A stretch of 64,000 bases of DNA from Xylogone sp. PMI_703 (lineage: Eukaryota > Ascomycota > Leotiomycetes). Location of the stretch: NCBI GenBank assembly GCA_021399445.1, contig JAJTUQ010000004.1, positions 4,340,001-4,404,000 of the forward strand. The letters are read 5' to 3'. The notes beneath the pieces are model-generated. The model did not search any database, was not told where the DNA came from, and worked only from the letters and a program-made list of their open reading frames with translations. Shown here piece by piece: positions 13,578 to 26,687 of this stretch. The translations under genes were made by a program, and so were the position numbers. Within the stretch, counting starts at the first letter, position 1, and every line of letters starts with the position of its first letter.

Positions 13578-15268
13578 TTATTCCTCACCCTCAACTGGAG
13601 CCTCCTCCTCGTATTCCTCCTCACCCTCAGAGATGGAGGCATCCTGGTATTGCTGGTACTCAGAAACAAGATCGTTCATGTTGGACTCAGCCTCAGTGAA
13701 CTCCATCTCGTCCATACCCTCACCAGTGTACCAATGCAAGAAAGCCTTGCGACGGAACATAGCAGTGAATTGGTCACCGACACGCTTGAAGAGCTCCTGA
13801 ATGGAGGTGGAGTTACCAACAAAGGTGGAGGACATCTTGAGACCACGTGGTGGGATGGAGCAGAGCGCAGTCTGCACGTTGTTGGGAATCCACTCAACGA
13901 AGTAAGATGAGTTCTTGTTCTGGACGTTGCGCATCTGGTCTTCGACTTCCTTCATGGAGACCTTGCCACGGAAGATGGCAGAGCAGGTGAGGTAACGACC
14001 ATTGCGGAAGTCAGAAGCAGCCATCATGTTCTTGGGGTCGTACATTTGCTGAGTCAACTCTGGAACAGTGACGGCACGGAAAGAGTGAGCTCCACGGCTG
14101 GTAAGAGGAGCAAAGCCAACCATGAAGAAGTGGAGACGAGGGAAGGGCACCATGTTGACGGCCAATTTTCGCAGATCAGAGTTGAGTTGACCTGGGAAAC
14201 GGAGACAGGTGGTGACACCGGACATGACAGCAGAGACCAAATGGTTAAGATCTCCATAGGATGGGTTGGAGAGCTTGAGAGTTCTCATGCAGATATCGTA
14301 GAGAGCCTCGTTATCAATACAGAAGGTCTCGTCAGAGTTCTCAACCAATTGGTGAACGGAGAGAGTGGCGTTGTATGGCTCGACAACGGTATCAGAGACC
14401 TTTGGAGATGGGACAACGGAGAAGGTGGCCATCATTCGGTCGGGGAACTCTTCGCGGATCTTGGAGATCAAAAGTGTACCCATACCAGCACCAGTTCCAC
14501 CACCGAGGGAGTGGGTGATCTGGAAGCCCTGGAGGCAGTCACATCCCTCAGCCTCACGACGGACAACATCGAGAACCTGGTCGACGAGCTCAGCACCCTC
14601 AGTGTAATGTCCCTTTGCCCAGTTGTTACCGGCACCAGATTGACCGAAAACGAAGTTGTCTGGGCGGAAAAGTTGTCCGAAAGGTCCAGCGCGAACAGCG
14701 TCCATGGTACCAGGCTCCAAATCAACGAGGACAGCACGTGGAACATACTTGTTTCCGGATGCCTAGAGTCTGTTAGAACTGATTGGTGGCTGCCTAAGCA
14801 GAGGAGTACTGACCTCGTTGAAGTAAACATTCATGCGCTCTAGCTGGAGATCAGAAGTGCCATTATAGCTGTAGAACGACATTAGACACGTTTGGCCAAG
14901 CTACATTTTCGCGTGTTTAGATGTACTTACACACCAGAGCCATCAAGACCGTGCTCGCCAGAGATGGTTTGCCTGTATTGCCGTTAGTAAAGCTAGCCAC
15001 TATAGCGTGGAGCTTTCAAGGGGATGTACCAGAAGGCGGCACCAATTTGGTTACCCTGAAATATGTTAATAGAAGTATATAATAATGTATTCAAGGATCA
15101 CTTACACATTGGCCGGTCTGGAGGTGAACCTATACGTGTAGAAAAAGCTCTGGTTAGCTATATCTCCTTTTTATTGATGCCTTGGTGGGGTCTTCAGGGG
15201 TAGTTCCACGCGTCGTGAGAGCAGAAGGCGGTGCGCATAGGGATGGAATGACTTACGATTTCACGCAT
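13578..15268 (-). CDS. tub2: Beta-tubulin (447 aa)
   Basis: Six exons on the minus strand: 15268-15257 (MREI), 15129-15106, 15055-15030, 14972-14931, 14868-14814 and 14762-13578. The spliced protein has 447 residues, the usual length in filamentous fungi. Diagnostic features: the MREI autoregulatory N-terminus, Glu69 in LEPGTM, the GTP-binding loop GGGTGAG at 140-146, and an acidic tail with several Glu. It forms the alpha/beta-tubulin dimer of microtubules and is the target of benzimidazole fungicides. At the main resistance positions the residues are the sensitive ones: Phe167, Glu198, Phe200 and Leu240. The five introns are crowded into the first 53 codons, the usual pattern for fungal beta-tubulin. 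It is transcribed away from the GCN20 gene across a shared 309-bp spacer. Confidence 0.98.
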
Positions 15269-15577
15269 GATGAAATTTGGATAGTTGTTTGAGTTGTGGA
15301 AAAGGTGTCTTTTGGTATTTGGAGTTGTAGAAGGAAGATGGTTGCTCCTTTATCGAGTTGATGTTTGTTGTCAAGCGGTGTGAATGGAATAGGAAACAGC
15401 CATTCGCTTAGCGTCTTTTAGCGTGAACATGCAGGTCCAACCAGTAGTTTGCATTCCTGCCAAACAAATTTGGCGACAGGGGTCCGACATCATTAACGGC
15501 AAATTATCAGATGGGTCTGCGCTTGAGCCCCTCTCATAGGAACTGCAACATAATAATTTAACACAACTTTGGAAGCT
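15269..15577. promoter_or_regulatory. Divergent promoter region between beta-tubulin and GCN20
   Basis: These 309 bases separate the two ATGs of oppositely oriented, probably highly expressed genes, so both promoters must lie here or reach into the neighbouring gene. There is no clear TATA box. A CT-rich leader in the beta-tubulin direction is visible just upstream of its ATG. Confidence 0.5.
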
Positions 15578-17937
15578 ATGGAGGCCGAAATACAGGCAAT
15601 TATACCCAATATCGATCCCGTTGTATCGGAATATTCAGTCGGATATCTTAATCATGCATCAAGTACATATATACCTGATGCAGAAGCGTCCGGCCCAACC
15701 CCACTAGAGGAAGCAGCAGTATCGATTACGGCACTGCTAGTTTCTGCCTCTGGAAACCCATCCCCAGAGAACGAGGCCAAGATTAGCCAGTTAGTACAGA
15801 AATGGGTAGAGAAATATGATGCATCAAATGCAGCAGATGGAAGGAAACAAGGTTCTTCTGCAGCCAAGAAGTTGGACCAGGCTATCCAGGTGTCATCTCA
15901 GCGGAATATGTCATCGACGCTTGGTGTAGCTACTTCCGGTGTTGATCTTGAATCGGCAAATACCAGAAAATTGGAATCAAAAGTCGACCGAAAGAAGCTG
16001 GAAAAGGCGGAACGGAAGATTGCGGCAAAACAGAACAAGAAGACTTTCAAGAATGTCGAGTATGAGGCGTCAAGATTGCTCAATGAACCAACGGATGCCC
16101 AGTCGTATGAAGAATTCTTCATGGCAGTCAACCCTCTCCAACTGGGCAACCAGGGCCAGGCGAAGAGCAAGGATATCAAGGTCGACAGCATAGATGTATC
16201 TATCGGTGGTTTGAGAATCTTGTCGGATACTAGCTTAACTCTGGCTTATGGGCGAAGATATGGTCTAGTTGGTCAGAACGGTATTGGAAAATCAACTCTT
16301 CTAAGAGCATTGGCAAGGAGAGAGGTTGCTATCCCAACCCATATATCTATCTTGCATGTTGAGCAAGAGGTGAGTGTAGCTTCTCATCATTCTTTTAGCT
16401 ATCACTAACTGTCTAAGATAACTGGAGACGACACTCCGGCACTGCAAGCTGTTCTAGATGCTGATGTCTGGCGAAAACATCTTCTTGCTGAGCAAGAGGT
16501 AAGTGCTAGTCTCAACTGCTGACCAATTAATGAGTACTGATGCTGAACTAGAAAATTACCCAACAACTTGCAAGCATTGAAGCGGAACGATCATCAATGG
16601 CAGATACCTCAACAGATGCCGAAAAGCTTGACCGGACTCGAGAGGGTCTTGATCAAACATTAGGGGATATTCAAGCAAAACTTGCAGAAATGGAATCCGA
16701 TAAAGCAGAATCTAGAGCAGCAAGTATCCTGGCAGGTTTGGGCTTTTCTCCAGAAAGACAACAATATGCAACAAAGACTTTCTCTGGAGGTTGGCGTATG
16801 CGGTTGGCTTTGGCTCGAGCGCTCTTCTGTGAACCGGATCTTCTCCTCCTTGACGAACCGTCCAACATGTTGGATGTCCCTTCTATCACCTTCCTTTCTA
16901 ACTACCTACAAGGCTATCCAAGTACCGTTCTCGTGGTCAGTCACGACAGAGCCTTCTTGAATGAAGTTGCTACCGATATCATCCACCAGCATTCCGAACG
17001 ATTAGATTACTACAAGGGCGCAAACTTTGAGTCTTTCTATGCCACCAAAGAAGAGCGACGCAAGACAGCAAAGAGAGAATATGAGAACCAAATGGCGCAG
17101 CGTGCCCATCTTCAAGCGTTCATCGATAAGTTCCGCTACAACGCTGCAAAGTCATCCGAAGCACAGTCTAGGATCAAGAAGCTTGAGAAGATGCCAATTC
17201 TGGAGCCACCAGAGAGTGAATATACGGTGCATTTCAAGTTCCCCGATGTAGAGAAATTGTCACCTCCAATCATCCAAATGTCCAACGTGAGCTTTGGCTA
17301 TACGAAGGATAAGATTCTCCTTAAGAATGTTGATTTAGATGTGCAGCTTGACTCACGGATAGGTATTGTTGGACCTAACGGAGCCGGTAAAACCACGGTC
17401 TTGAAGTTGTTGATTGGTAAATTGCAGCCTACATCTGGTCTCATCTCTCAGAACCCTCGACTTCGGATCGGATACTTTGCTCAACATCACGTTGATGCAC
17501 TGGATTTGAGTTTAAGCGCTGTGGGCTTTATGGCCAAGACATTCCCAGGAAAGCCTGACGAGGAATATCGTAGACACTTGGGAGCGTTTGGTATTACTGG
17601 CATGACTGGTTTACAGAAGATGGAGTTGCTTTCTGGAGGTCAGAAGTCTCGTGTGGCATTTGCTTGTCTTTCTTTGACAAACCCGCACATCCTTGTTCTT
17701 GACGAGCCTTCCAATCATCTGGATATCGAGGCTATGGATGCACTATCAACTGCATTGCAGCAATTCCAGGGTGGTGTGTTGATGGTTAGTCACGATGTTA
17801 CTATGCTGCAGACCGTTTGTACAAGTCTATGGGTGTGTGATAATGGAACTGTTGAGCAGTTCCCTGGTGATGTGAATGCTTATAAGAAGAGAATTACAGC
17901 ACAGGCAGATGCTGCTGGAGTTGTAGCAGCTCACTAG
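15578..17937 (+). CDS. gcn20: ABC-F ATPase, Gcn20-type translational regulator (752 aa)
   Basis: Exons are 15578-16369, 16418-16498 and 16552-17937. The protein is soluble, with about 200 N-terminal residues and then two ABC domains and no membrane segments. Domain 1 has Walker A GQNGIGKST near 232-240, signature FSGGW near 368 and Walker B LLLLDEPSN near 388-396. Domain 2 has Walker A GPNGAGKTT near 565-573, signature LSGGQ near 651 and Walker B LVLDEPSNHLD near 672-682. In yeast, Gcn20 acts with Gcn1 on ribosomes to activate the Gcn2 kinase during amino-acid starvation. The 752-residue length equals that of yeast Gcn20 as I recall it, and the lysine-rich N-terminal segment is of that type. 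The shorter Arb1 group is less likely. An in-frame TTG nine bases upstream is ignored. Confidence 0.93.
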
Positions 17938-20900
17938 ATATTTATCATGATAGAATTTAATGAATCCATGACCTTGACGAACGTTATGTATGCTCTTGTA
18001 TTGTTTTTGCTTCCGAACTGCTACTTTTCTGTCTCTCTCTTTTTACTTTCGGTATCTCTATATATTTATACTATGTTAATTTTTTTTTGGGAAGTTGATG
18101 GTCCATATTATACCCTCACCGAGCCTACAGCTCGATGGATCTTAGTATATTGTAATAGATACTGGCTACAGTTTCTCTGCTGAGGATATTTGTATTCCTA
18201 AAGATCTCGTTCAATCCACCTCTAGATCAGCGAATAAGATAGGGGCGAACCTCAGCCAAGAGCTGCTATATAAACCCAAGTAAGTAGCTTCTACATAGGG
18301 AACAGCAAGTAGCGCCTCTCTGGCAGAGTGATCAGGTCAAGCTGCTGGTCTGGAGGTGGGATAATGGGGCCAATCCTAATAGTGAACCATAACACTGATA
18401 TATCAGGGGAGACGTAGGGTATACAGCATATGCAAGGAGCAATAGCTGTATGGCCCGAACTCTCTTGTCATTAGGAAATGCTTGATATGCTCTCTCCTTT
18501 GTCTCCTTATTTTTGTTCTTCTTTTAAAGGAGAGAGGAGTCACCCCCTGCCACGATGGATGAATGTGGAAGATGAAGGAAATAACTGTAAACTTATTTGC
18601 AATCAGGTCTCTCATTGTGTCCACTCAAACAGTTTCCTCTGCATTCTTCGCCACGGCTCCACATTTGGGTATTGATACAAGAAACTGACAATGATGTTTT
18701 GTATTCTGAGAGAACTCGCTGTCAAACTCTTTTGTGGTGTTTTCATGTTCCTATAAAATTACATCTGTGGGTATGAGAGATAAAATTCTCCCGAATAACA
18801 AACACAGGATTTCTTTACTGATTTCCAGTAAATCTAATCCACTGTTTAGCATATCCTCTAAGAATTTATATCTATTTCCCTTGACTTGATGTTTCCTTTC
18901 CAGAGTTTTCAAAAGGTGAAGAGGTATATTGACACTATGTCTTCTACCCACGTTTTGACCCTCACACGTTTCAAAAGCAACCTCCCAGACCCTTTTGTAC
19001 ATGATCTCTCTTTAGCAAAGCCATCAAGATGCGGTCTGGGTAACTATGGAAACAAAATCTCCTTCTGAGACAGGCGCATGCCTAGATATATAAATATCAA
19101 ATATGACATAGAAAAAGAAAATTAAGTGACATGACATTTCATTTCTTTTTTGTTCCCGCCCCAAAAAAAAAATTAGAATCAATTGGTATTGGGGGCCAGC
19201 AGGTACAGTGTCAAAGAAAGGCAGATTGCAGTGTCGATGCTCACTGTAGTCTGTATGCATACTTCTCATCTTCATACATACAAGTACATACATGTAATCA
19301 TAAACGAGCACGGAATATTCAATGTACGCAATGCCACTTTCGTCATATATATGATACACCGCTTCCTCCTGGCGTTTTCTAGAAGCATTGGATGATAAAT
19401 AATTTAGTAATGTCTTCCGTTCTTCACCTTCCTTTTTTCCAACCATTTTTTTTGACCTGTCAACGGCTTTTTGTCTCGGGCCGGCTGTTTGTAAAAGGAA
19501 AAATGTGTCACATGCTTTTTCTCCTGATCCAACCGGAGGGTAATCCATCTTTCCAATGCTTGGTCCTCTTTGTTTCTTTGATATCAAATCTTGCTAGAGA
19601 TGCGGGGTTTCAATAGTGTATATTGTAGGATGCAATATTATTAGCTAGAGCGGTATGGTGAGGGAAGGTTTATCAGACAGGTTCTACACTCAAGGGTATT
19701 TGCACAATGCGGAAGGGATCTTTGATTCAAGACATGTAATGTATGTGACTTGGCCTGTCTGGACCTTAATAGTGGTATCTATTGGACATTGTAGTACAAA
19801 ATCTCAGGTGCTGTTCTGTAAGGATTTTCTGGAGCTGGAGAGCTCTAGCTTCGCATAAAACCAACAGAAGGAGGTATGATAATCAACCTGTATCTAGTGA
19901 ACTTATGCTCTGAATCCATAGGAGATGTTCGTTATGTCAAATCCGGAGTTTCTGGACTTGCATATCCAACTGTCGTCAAACTCCGTGTGGGTTCACTGGA
20001 CTCGCCTTGCAGCGTGTCGTCCGTCCTGAAATGGAGATAACGGTGGTGGGCTCACTCATCTGGATCAACAATCTCAGGAGATCCAAGCCTTCCACAAATC
20101 TCGTAAATTCTCCACTTAACCCATAGTAAGAATGGAGAAATGGAGCAGAAGAACTGAGAAATCCGTCACAATGAGAGAGCGGTCAGAGGAAGCGGATCGC
20201 TTGGACACTTATAAAAGCGAAATGAAATGCCCACAAAAGGAGAGATATGTGCACGTAGATATGAAATGTGTTGACTTTGGGTTTGTCATTGCTTCTTTAG
20301 ACCCATTTTCTCGTATTTATGAGAGATTGATGATGCGTCTGTGGAGCACATGAAATGAATATGGTAGATGAATAGAAATAACTGTACTTCCTTTTTGTTC
20401 ACACATATTTTTTTGCTGCATTGTTGGCCAGCCCTACATAGCATTGTATAAAATTATCCGAAGACAGCGTCCGGATCGCCCAAACCTAATTAATATTGAT
20501 AAAGCGTCAAGGTCCTTACAATTTAAAAGTAAGATTACTGGAACGTTATCTCCCTCAATAATTGCAAAAGATAAATATAAATTTGCTTTGTCAAAACCAG
20601 AAGTCTTGATTACTTTATCCGTATGAAAATGCGAAGGCTTAGGTGATTGGTTATCTCGACAGCGGAATATACTGCCGTGCTGATGGGCTTGGTTGACACA
20701 GTGACGGCCGAAGGGTAAGTATCTTCCGCGCGCTCTGGTAGGTTGTGGTACGAAGACAGCACTGCCCCGAGACATTCTGTATGAAAATCCCTGAAAAGGA
20801 AAGATGAGCGTGATCAACTGCTGTATCGTACTCGTAGTCGTTATGCGGCTTATGATGCTGTATGAAATTGTAATGTACCATTCGTACTAGAAACGATTAT

Positions 20901-23900
20901 GATTGCTATACTGCCATGTCCCAAGACCCTGGATTTTACCATACTGTGTACTGCGGATAACGTGATGATGACTACAGCTCATCTTCTGTTGTCTGTAATA
21001 ATACCTCCGTGGTGCCATATCTGTTGTTCAGTAGCGCTTCGGAACAATGTAGCCTCAGCTTGCTTCTCGGTGATCTCTCTTCGTAAATGTACGATGGCTA
21101 ATTATGGTGTACTTGGCCTTGTGCTTATGGTACTGTTCTCTCCTGCCGAAAACGCCAATACTAATCTGTAAAAGAGCGGAAAAGATACGCCTGCGCCGCA
21201 GCCATTTTGCGTGAGCTCTAGGATCTGGAAACGCCTTCTGAAGCAGGAGGAAATGCCTCAATTGGCGAGGCCGTATACGGGATCTCAAGTATTCTCTCAC
21301 CGGTTATGCCGTCCCGTCTACGTCCCTACCGAAGATGATTCTTGAAACATGTTGCCGTCAAAAAACCCAGCTGCAAGGGACCAATATGAAAGGAGCTGTC
21401 TTGTCCCGTCTGTACCTTTGTTCATTCATCATGGACCCTTCTCTTGAATAGCTACCCTTGATCTCCACAATCAGCGTATTAGTCATGGCAGGTCTTGAGA
21501 CTGAGAATTTCTTAAACTCCATTACGTCAATAGGGGGGCGAGCCTGATCTCGCTCCCATGGGAACACCATTGGCTTCTTCGGGGCCGGTTGGGAACTCGA
21601 GAATCGCACCAGTCAACACGAATTGAGGCTCGATAGCCAATGTTTGCACTGTTATGTGCTGCGCATAATGATGCGTCGTACATTAGTTTTGGCGCTATGA
21701 TGCCTGCTGGGTACCACTTCTGTTACAGCACAGTAGAAAAAGGCGGAAGCATCGAGGCTAGGGAGGATTTGAGGTTGGAGAAGTGGCTGCAAATCGGTGC
21801 TAGGAACCTTTCTTGTCTCCGTTGACCAAGAGGATCTAAGGCGAGGCGCGACTTTAACGCGTCTGTGTGGAGAAAAACACACAGACGCTGCAGAGAAGCG
21901 AGACGCGCTGCTGGTATTATCTCGGCTGTTGACCCGGCAGCGGCTCCCAGATGCGCCATTCCCCCCATGCAAAACCAGCCCAACATCCTCTTCCCCTCAC
22001 CCCTCTCCAGCGTCACATCGTGCAAATGTCGTTCCTGCTCATGGGCAATGACTAAAACACATGTACGCCATGCGTCGTATGAGATTCTGATGAGGCAGAA
22101 TAACGATGTTGTCATATCGAGGGCCTTCTTCCGGTAACAGGTAAATGACAACTCTGGCTGTAATTGTGTGGCAAGAGATGGACACACGCAAACAGTATCG
22201 ATTTGCTGCAGAGAGCCGTGACAGCCGTGCTCAACTAACTGCTCGAACAGAGGTGCCTGAGAAAGGTCTTGCAATTGGATAATCAAAGATCTAGATGATC
22301 CCTACTCAGAGCAATTCCACCAACAGCGCCTGTATTTTCCATGCAAGCGGACCTTCGCAAACCCTGGGGCCGAAATCCCTGCACCCGATCACACATAGCA
22401 CAGCCTATCGGGGCCCTAAAACCTGTTATTTGGGAGGCCGCTTCCCGACCAGAGGCGCCCCTGGCGATGCGTTGGCATTCAGCAGTTGGAAGTTGAAGCA
22501 ACTTTATCGCTGGTTAGGTTTCTCGTCTCCACCGCCATGGACTTATTGGCTAGCTCTTCGTTGTACAAAAGGCTCATGAGAATCAAGAGAAGATCTCTGG
22601 TTCAATTCACTATGCGCAGTGCTCTATCGTATTTCGTGGATATGCTGTACTAGAACATCATGTGCCTGAAACCCGCAATACGGACGCCTCAATCAATGCA
22701 GTGCTACTTTTTCTTATGCGGGGTCCGCTCTGGAGGGGTGACTTGATCTACTTTCGATGGTGCCAACCGCATCGGGTTGGTATCAAGTAAATGCATCTCG
22801 AACTTTAAATGAATCGGAGACAACTCCTGTGCGACACACTGGTTGATCAATGGGGTCGGTAATGTTGATCTCGTGCGAGGAGAACTCTTTCAAGTGGTTT
22901 ATCCATGCTCCCGTGTCCGAATAGACCGTTGAGCGTTGAATTTGTTACGTGGTTGGGTTTTCCTGAGTACAGTAATAAAGGCCGAGCTCGCATCACAAGC
23001 CGCTTAGTACATCTTGGAGCATGAAATCAGGGAGGGGAGAAGAGGGGCATCTAAAAACAGATCGCGGCTTCCCAATCCAGATAGCCTGCCAGATTCGACG
23101 CCCTAAGAATATCTTCCGAAGCTTGCCACTCAGATTCCCCATCAGTTCGTCATACTACCCCTCGTGGATACCTACTTTTTTCTCCGTCAATTGACGCTGT
23201 GTAGGGCTCCAGATAGATGGCATTGAAACGTTAAAAGTGCTCATGGCACGAAGCGCAGGTATGAGTCCCAGCGCCAATATCGGCATCGCAACCACCAAGG
23301 GATTATTCACACAACAGGTTCTTCGGCACACGACTTCGGGTGGTGCATTCCACGCGGCTCAGTAGGTTGACAAGGAAACAGAAAGCACTTGGCGCCAATT
23401 GGAACCGCGTTGTACCGTACGTCTGTGGACTGGAGAGTGCGCAATTTCTCTCCCTAGTCTGGAACTCTTGCCGTCTCGAGGTTGGATCTTTGCATCCATA
23501 GCACAAGCTCGGCCAAAGATTGAGCCTTATCAACCACAAGGCGTAGCCCAGTGGCGTCAAAGTTGTGGATGCCTCCATGCGCTCTCAGCTTCCGAGCCAG
23601 CTGAAGGAGCCCCACTGTGGGATGTACGAGAGGGGTTCGGCGCCTGGACCTGCACCCAATTGACACCTGCGCTTCCTCCAGTGCCTTAATAAGCCGCGGG
23701 ACAGTGTATCTGGATCACCGATTCACCTGGACAATCTGTTCGAAGAGTGGAGGGTACAAATAATCGTACGCAATTGCGGCCTTCTTGGTAGTGGCAGATC
23801 TCTCACGGCTGCTGGCTAACTTCTTTTCGTTGCCAATGGCCAAAGGAGTGCCTGATTTGGATAGTGAAAGAGCATTGGCATGTTGCGGCTTTGCAGGAGT

Positions 23901-26687
23901 ACATGCTAGCAGAGTAGATATCAATGCGTCCGGTTAGAGAGTTCCTTCTTGTAAGAACCTACAGACACGAGCTGGAGGGGAGCATTTCCGGTGAGAGCGT
24001 CGCATCATCGCATCGCCTCATTGCGGCAAATGGGCCGCGGTTTCTGCTTGTTTACTTATGTTGATGTTGTTATACCCATTAATGTCCGTTGCTATATACG
24101 GAAGTACCTGCGATACAACCGCACGCGAACAAACGGTATTAGCGAGCAATACAGCCAAGGACAGGCCAGTACCTGGCTTCAGCGGCTGACTTCTGAAACA
24201 CCTTCGACGTGGGTGTCATGCATCTCTGGCGGCTTCGACAATTATGGATACGTGCTGGTACCTTTGTGTGCGTACAACCGAATTGGCAGTGCACAAACAC
24301 AAAGAAGCCCTGGCCACTAGAAGCCCCGTGGATCGCATGTTGAGCTTCGAGAAGAGATGCCGTCTCCTGGAGCTATGGAACCACAAACTACAAAACTGAA
24401 GGATCCTTTATGATGATTCAAGGGAGACCGGCTGTGTGCCGCTTCCGTGTACCTGAACTAGAACCAGCACAGTACAGTATCTGTACCAGAGACCTTCTGA
24501 GTCGCGTGTTGCTGGCTGGTCCTTAATGCCGTCTGTACTACAGCTGCGGCATCCAACTAATTCCAAGACATACAGTTTCCGGTCTCATGGATACCCATGA
24601 CTTTGCTTTTGCTTTGACGGCCGTGGGATCCAGCGCACAGGTTTCCAGCAAGAAGTTCTGACATGCTGCAATTGCAAACCATTTCTTCTGCCGTGTGCGT
24701 CTGAGAATTAAGATTTCTGGAATCAATTGCCGATGTTTTGCTGTCGGGACCTGAATTATTGTGGATGCGGCACGCTTTGGTGCGAGCCTCGCCTTGTTTT
24801 CGATCTATTAGGGCGCTCGTATTCTGGAATTTCTAGGCTCAATGACTTGCACGACTGAGCGGCATTAGATCATAGTTGAAAGCAGATCCACCGTACCCAC
24901 GGAGGAAGACGGATAGGGAAGGGTCTCATTTCAAAGTGAAGAACCGTGAACAATGTTCTCAGCATGGCCCTCGCTCCAACGTTGAGATTATTACTGTATT
25001 GATGGCTTGTCTGGTGCAAGCTGGGCAAGTATCCGCTCCGGACAAACGAGGTGTTTCATAGCAATTGATACAGTACAGTACGGCGCATGCCCCAGCCGCG
25101 GCGCTCCCAGCAACAGTGGTGGAAGGAAGCCGGCAGCGAGCCCGCGCACGCAATATTGCCCGGCCTTGTGCCTCGGGAACAAGCTTACTTTACGGCGCCC
25201 ATCCTGGAGAGACGGAACGTGAGCGCACAGGCAATTTGCTCTTGCGCACCGCCAGCTGCGAGAAGGTGAGGAAACGGTAAGGGATCCGGACACTGGAGCA
25301 GGATCCGGCGACGGTCTGAGGGGGAAGGTCATCATTTAGCATGGCATAAGAGGGGCGGTTTGCCTTGCCTTGCTTGGGTCTGCGAATGCTGTGTGCCTCT
25401 TACGCAGACGCTCAGCGATTGATAGATGTCGCTGCTATGATTCTATTCACTGGAGGTATCGGATACAGATGTATGCACCGTGCCTTCTTTTTTTCTTTGT
25501 CTTCGCCCTACTCGACATAGTATCAGTAGATTGCGGCCTCGTACAGGCCAGCAACGTACTCACACAGACTCCATGCTTCAGTACGGTATCTCAGGACAGT
25601 ACAGGAGGAACTGTAAGAGCGCGGCGTAATTTCTCAACCCAAGGTTCGGGGCGATGAGGTACTGGCTGGCATGGATGCTGCCCCAGAAGACCCAGAGCCG
25701 GAGCCAGAGCAGAGCCGGCCAGGGGCCCAGGTCCCGCGCGTCGTCCATCGATCGGGGCTGGGCTGGTTGTCTCGTCCAGCAATAATAACACACAAGTCGT
25801 CGTCCTTAATAAATGGTCGCTGCTGGGCTTCGTTCGCTCCCTTGGCTTTCTTTGGTTCTTCCCTTGGTTGCTAGACGCGCTCCCAGCTTTGCTACCGGGT
25901 CGATCGAGCTAGGTCGCTGTCCTGCGCTAGGCCCAAAGCTCTTGTGCGGGCGCTCCACCAACGATTGGCCGGCGCTGCTTGCTCGCTCTGTCTGCTCACT
26001 TGCAGGTTTCCCCATCCCATCATCGTCCCTCCATTCCTCCCTCGACCACCAGCTAATTCGACTACCGCCCAACGACAGCTGCGAACCCGGTTCCAGCGTG
26101 CTCCTCTTCAGCAGCGCATTTCTTCTCTGGGCGCTCCATTGTTGCATCCGTTTGCATTCTTCTGCGTTTTTGCAATCCAACGGCTGTCGAGAGCTTCGTG
26201 CCATCCCACACTCTTTACTCGGTACAGTACTTTTTGCGCGGCGTTTGCTTCTGTTCTGCCTTTGTACCGCTCGAGTCTTTTCTTTCCTCGGGGGTCGCCG
26301 CTCTTTGGTTCTGCAAGCTTGGGTGCTTTGGTTGTGTGTGGGCACGACACTACTGAGCAGCAGCAAGTACACAATAAAATTGGGGGGAGTACGCCCGGTG
26401 TTTACCCTTCGCTCTGCTTCTCGTCTCATTGGAGACGTCCCGCAATAGCAACCCTCACCATTCGATACCTCACCTCGACCTCGCCCTCTCTCTCCCTCCA
26501 CCCCCTCTCTCTTTCTACAGAAAAGCTACGGGTTGCTCGCCAGTGCACGCCGTTTCCGAAGACTGTTGAATTGGGCTCATGGACCGGCACCGACAATGCT
26601 CATGATTTCTTTGGCGACAACGACGATTTCTTCCGTGTTTTGCTTGCCGGTTCGTGGGTGTGTTGTTGTTAGGGGATACGGTGCATC
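17938..26687. other. Long gene-poor region (8.7 kb)
   Basis: The GCN20 3' flank comes first, then no convincing gene. Open frames of 60-127 codons are scattered and motif-free. About 18-20.7 kb is AT-rich and 21-26 kb is GC-richer. From about 25.8 kb the DNA becomes strongly pyrimidine-rich and carries long overlapping open frames (211 and 242 codons). I read this as the promoter and long leader of the next gene and not as coding. No repeats with ends, tRNAs or transposase motifs were identified. Confidence 0.5.

Noticed and set aside
14046..14843. 265-codon open frame on the plus strand
   Set aside because: Antisense shadow of the beta-tubulin exon 6.
18310..18360. TGGCAGAGTG resembling a tRNA A box
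   Set aside because: No matching B box (GGTTCRANYCC) within range.
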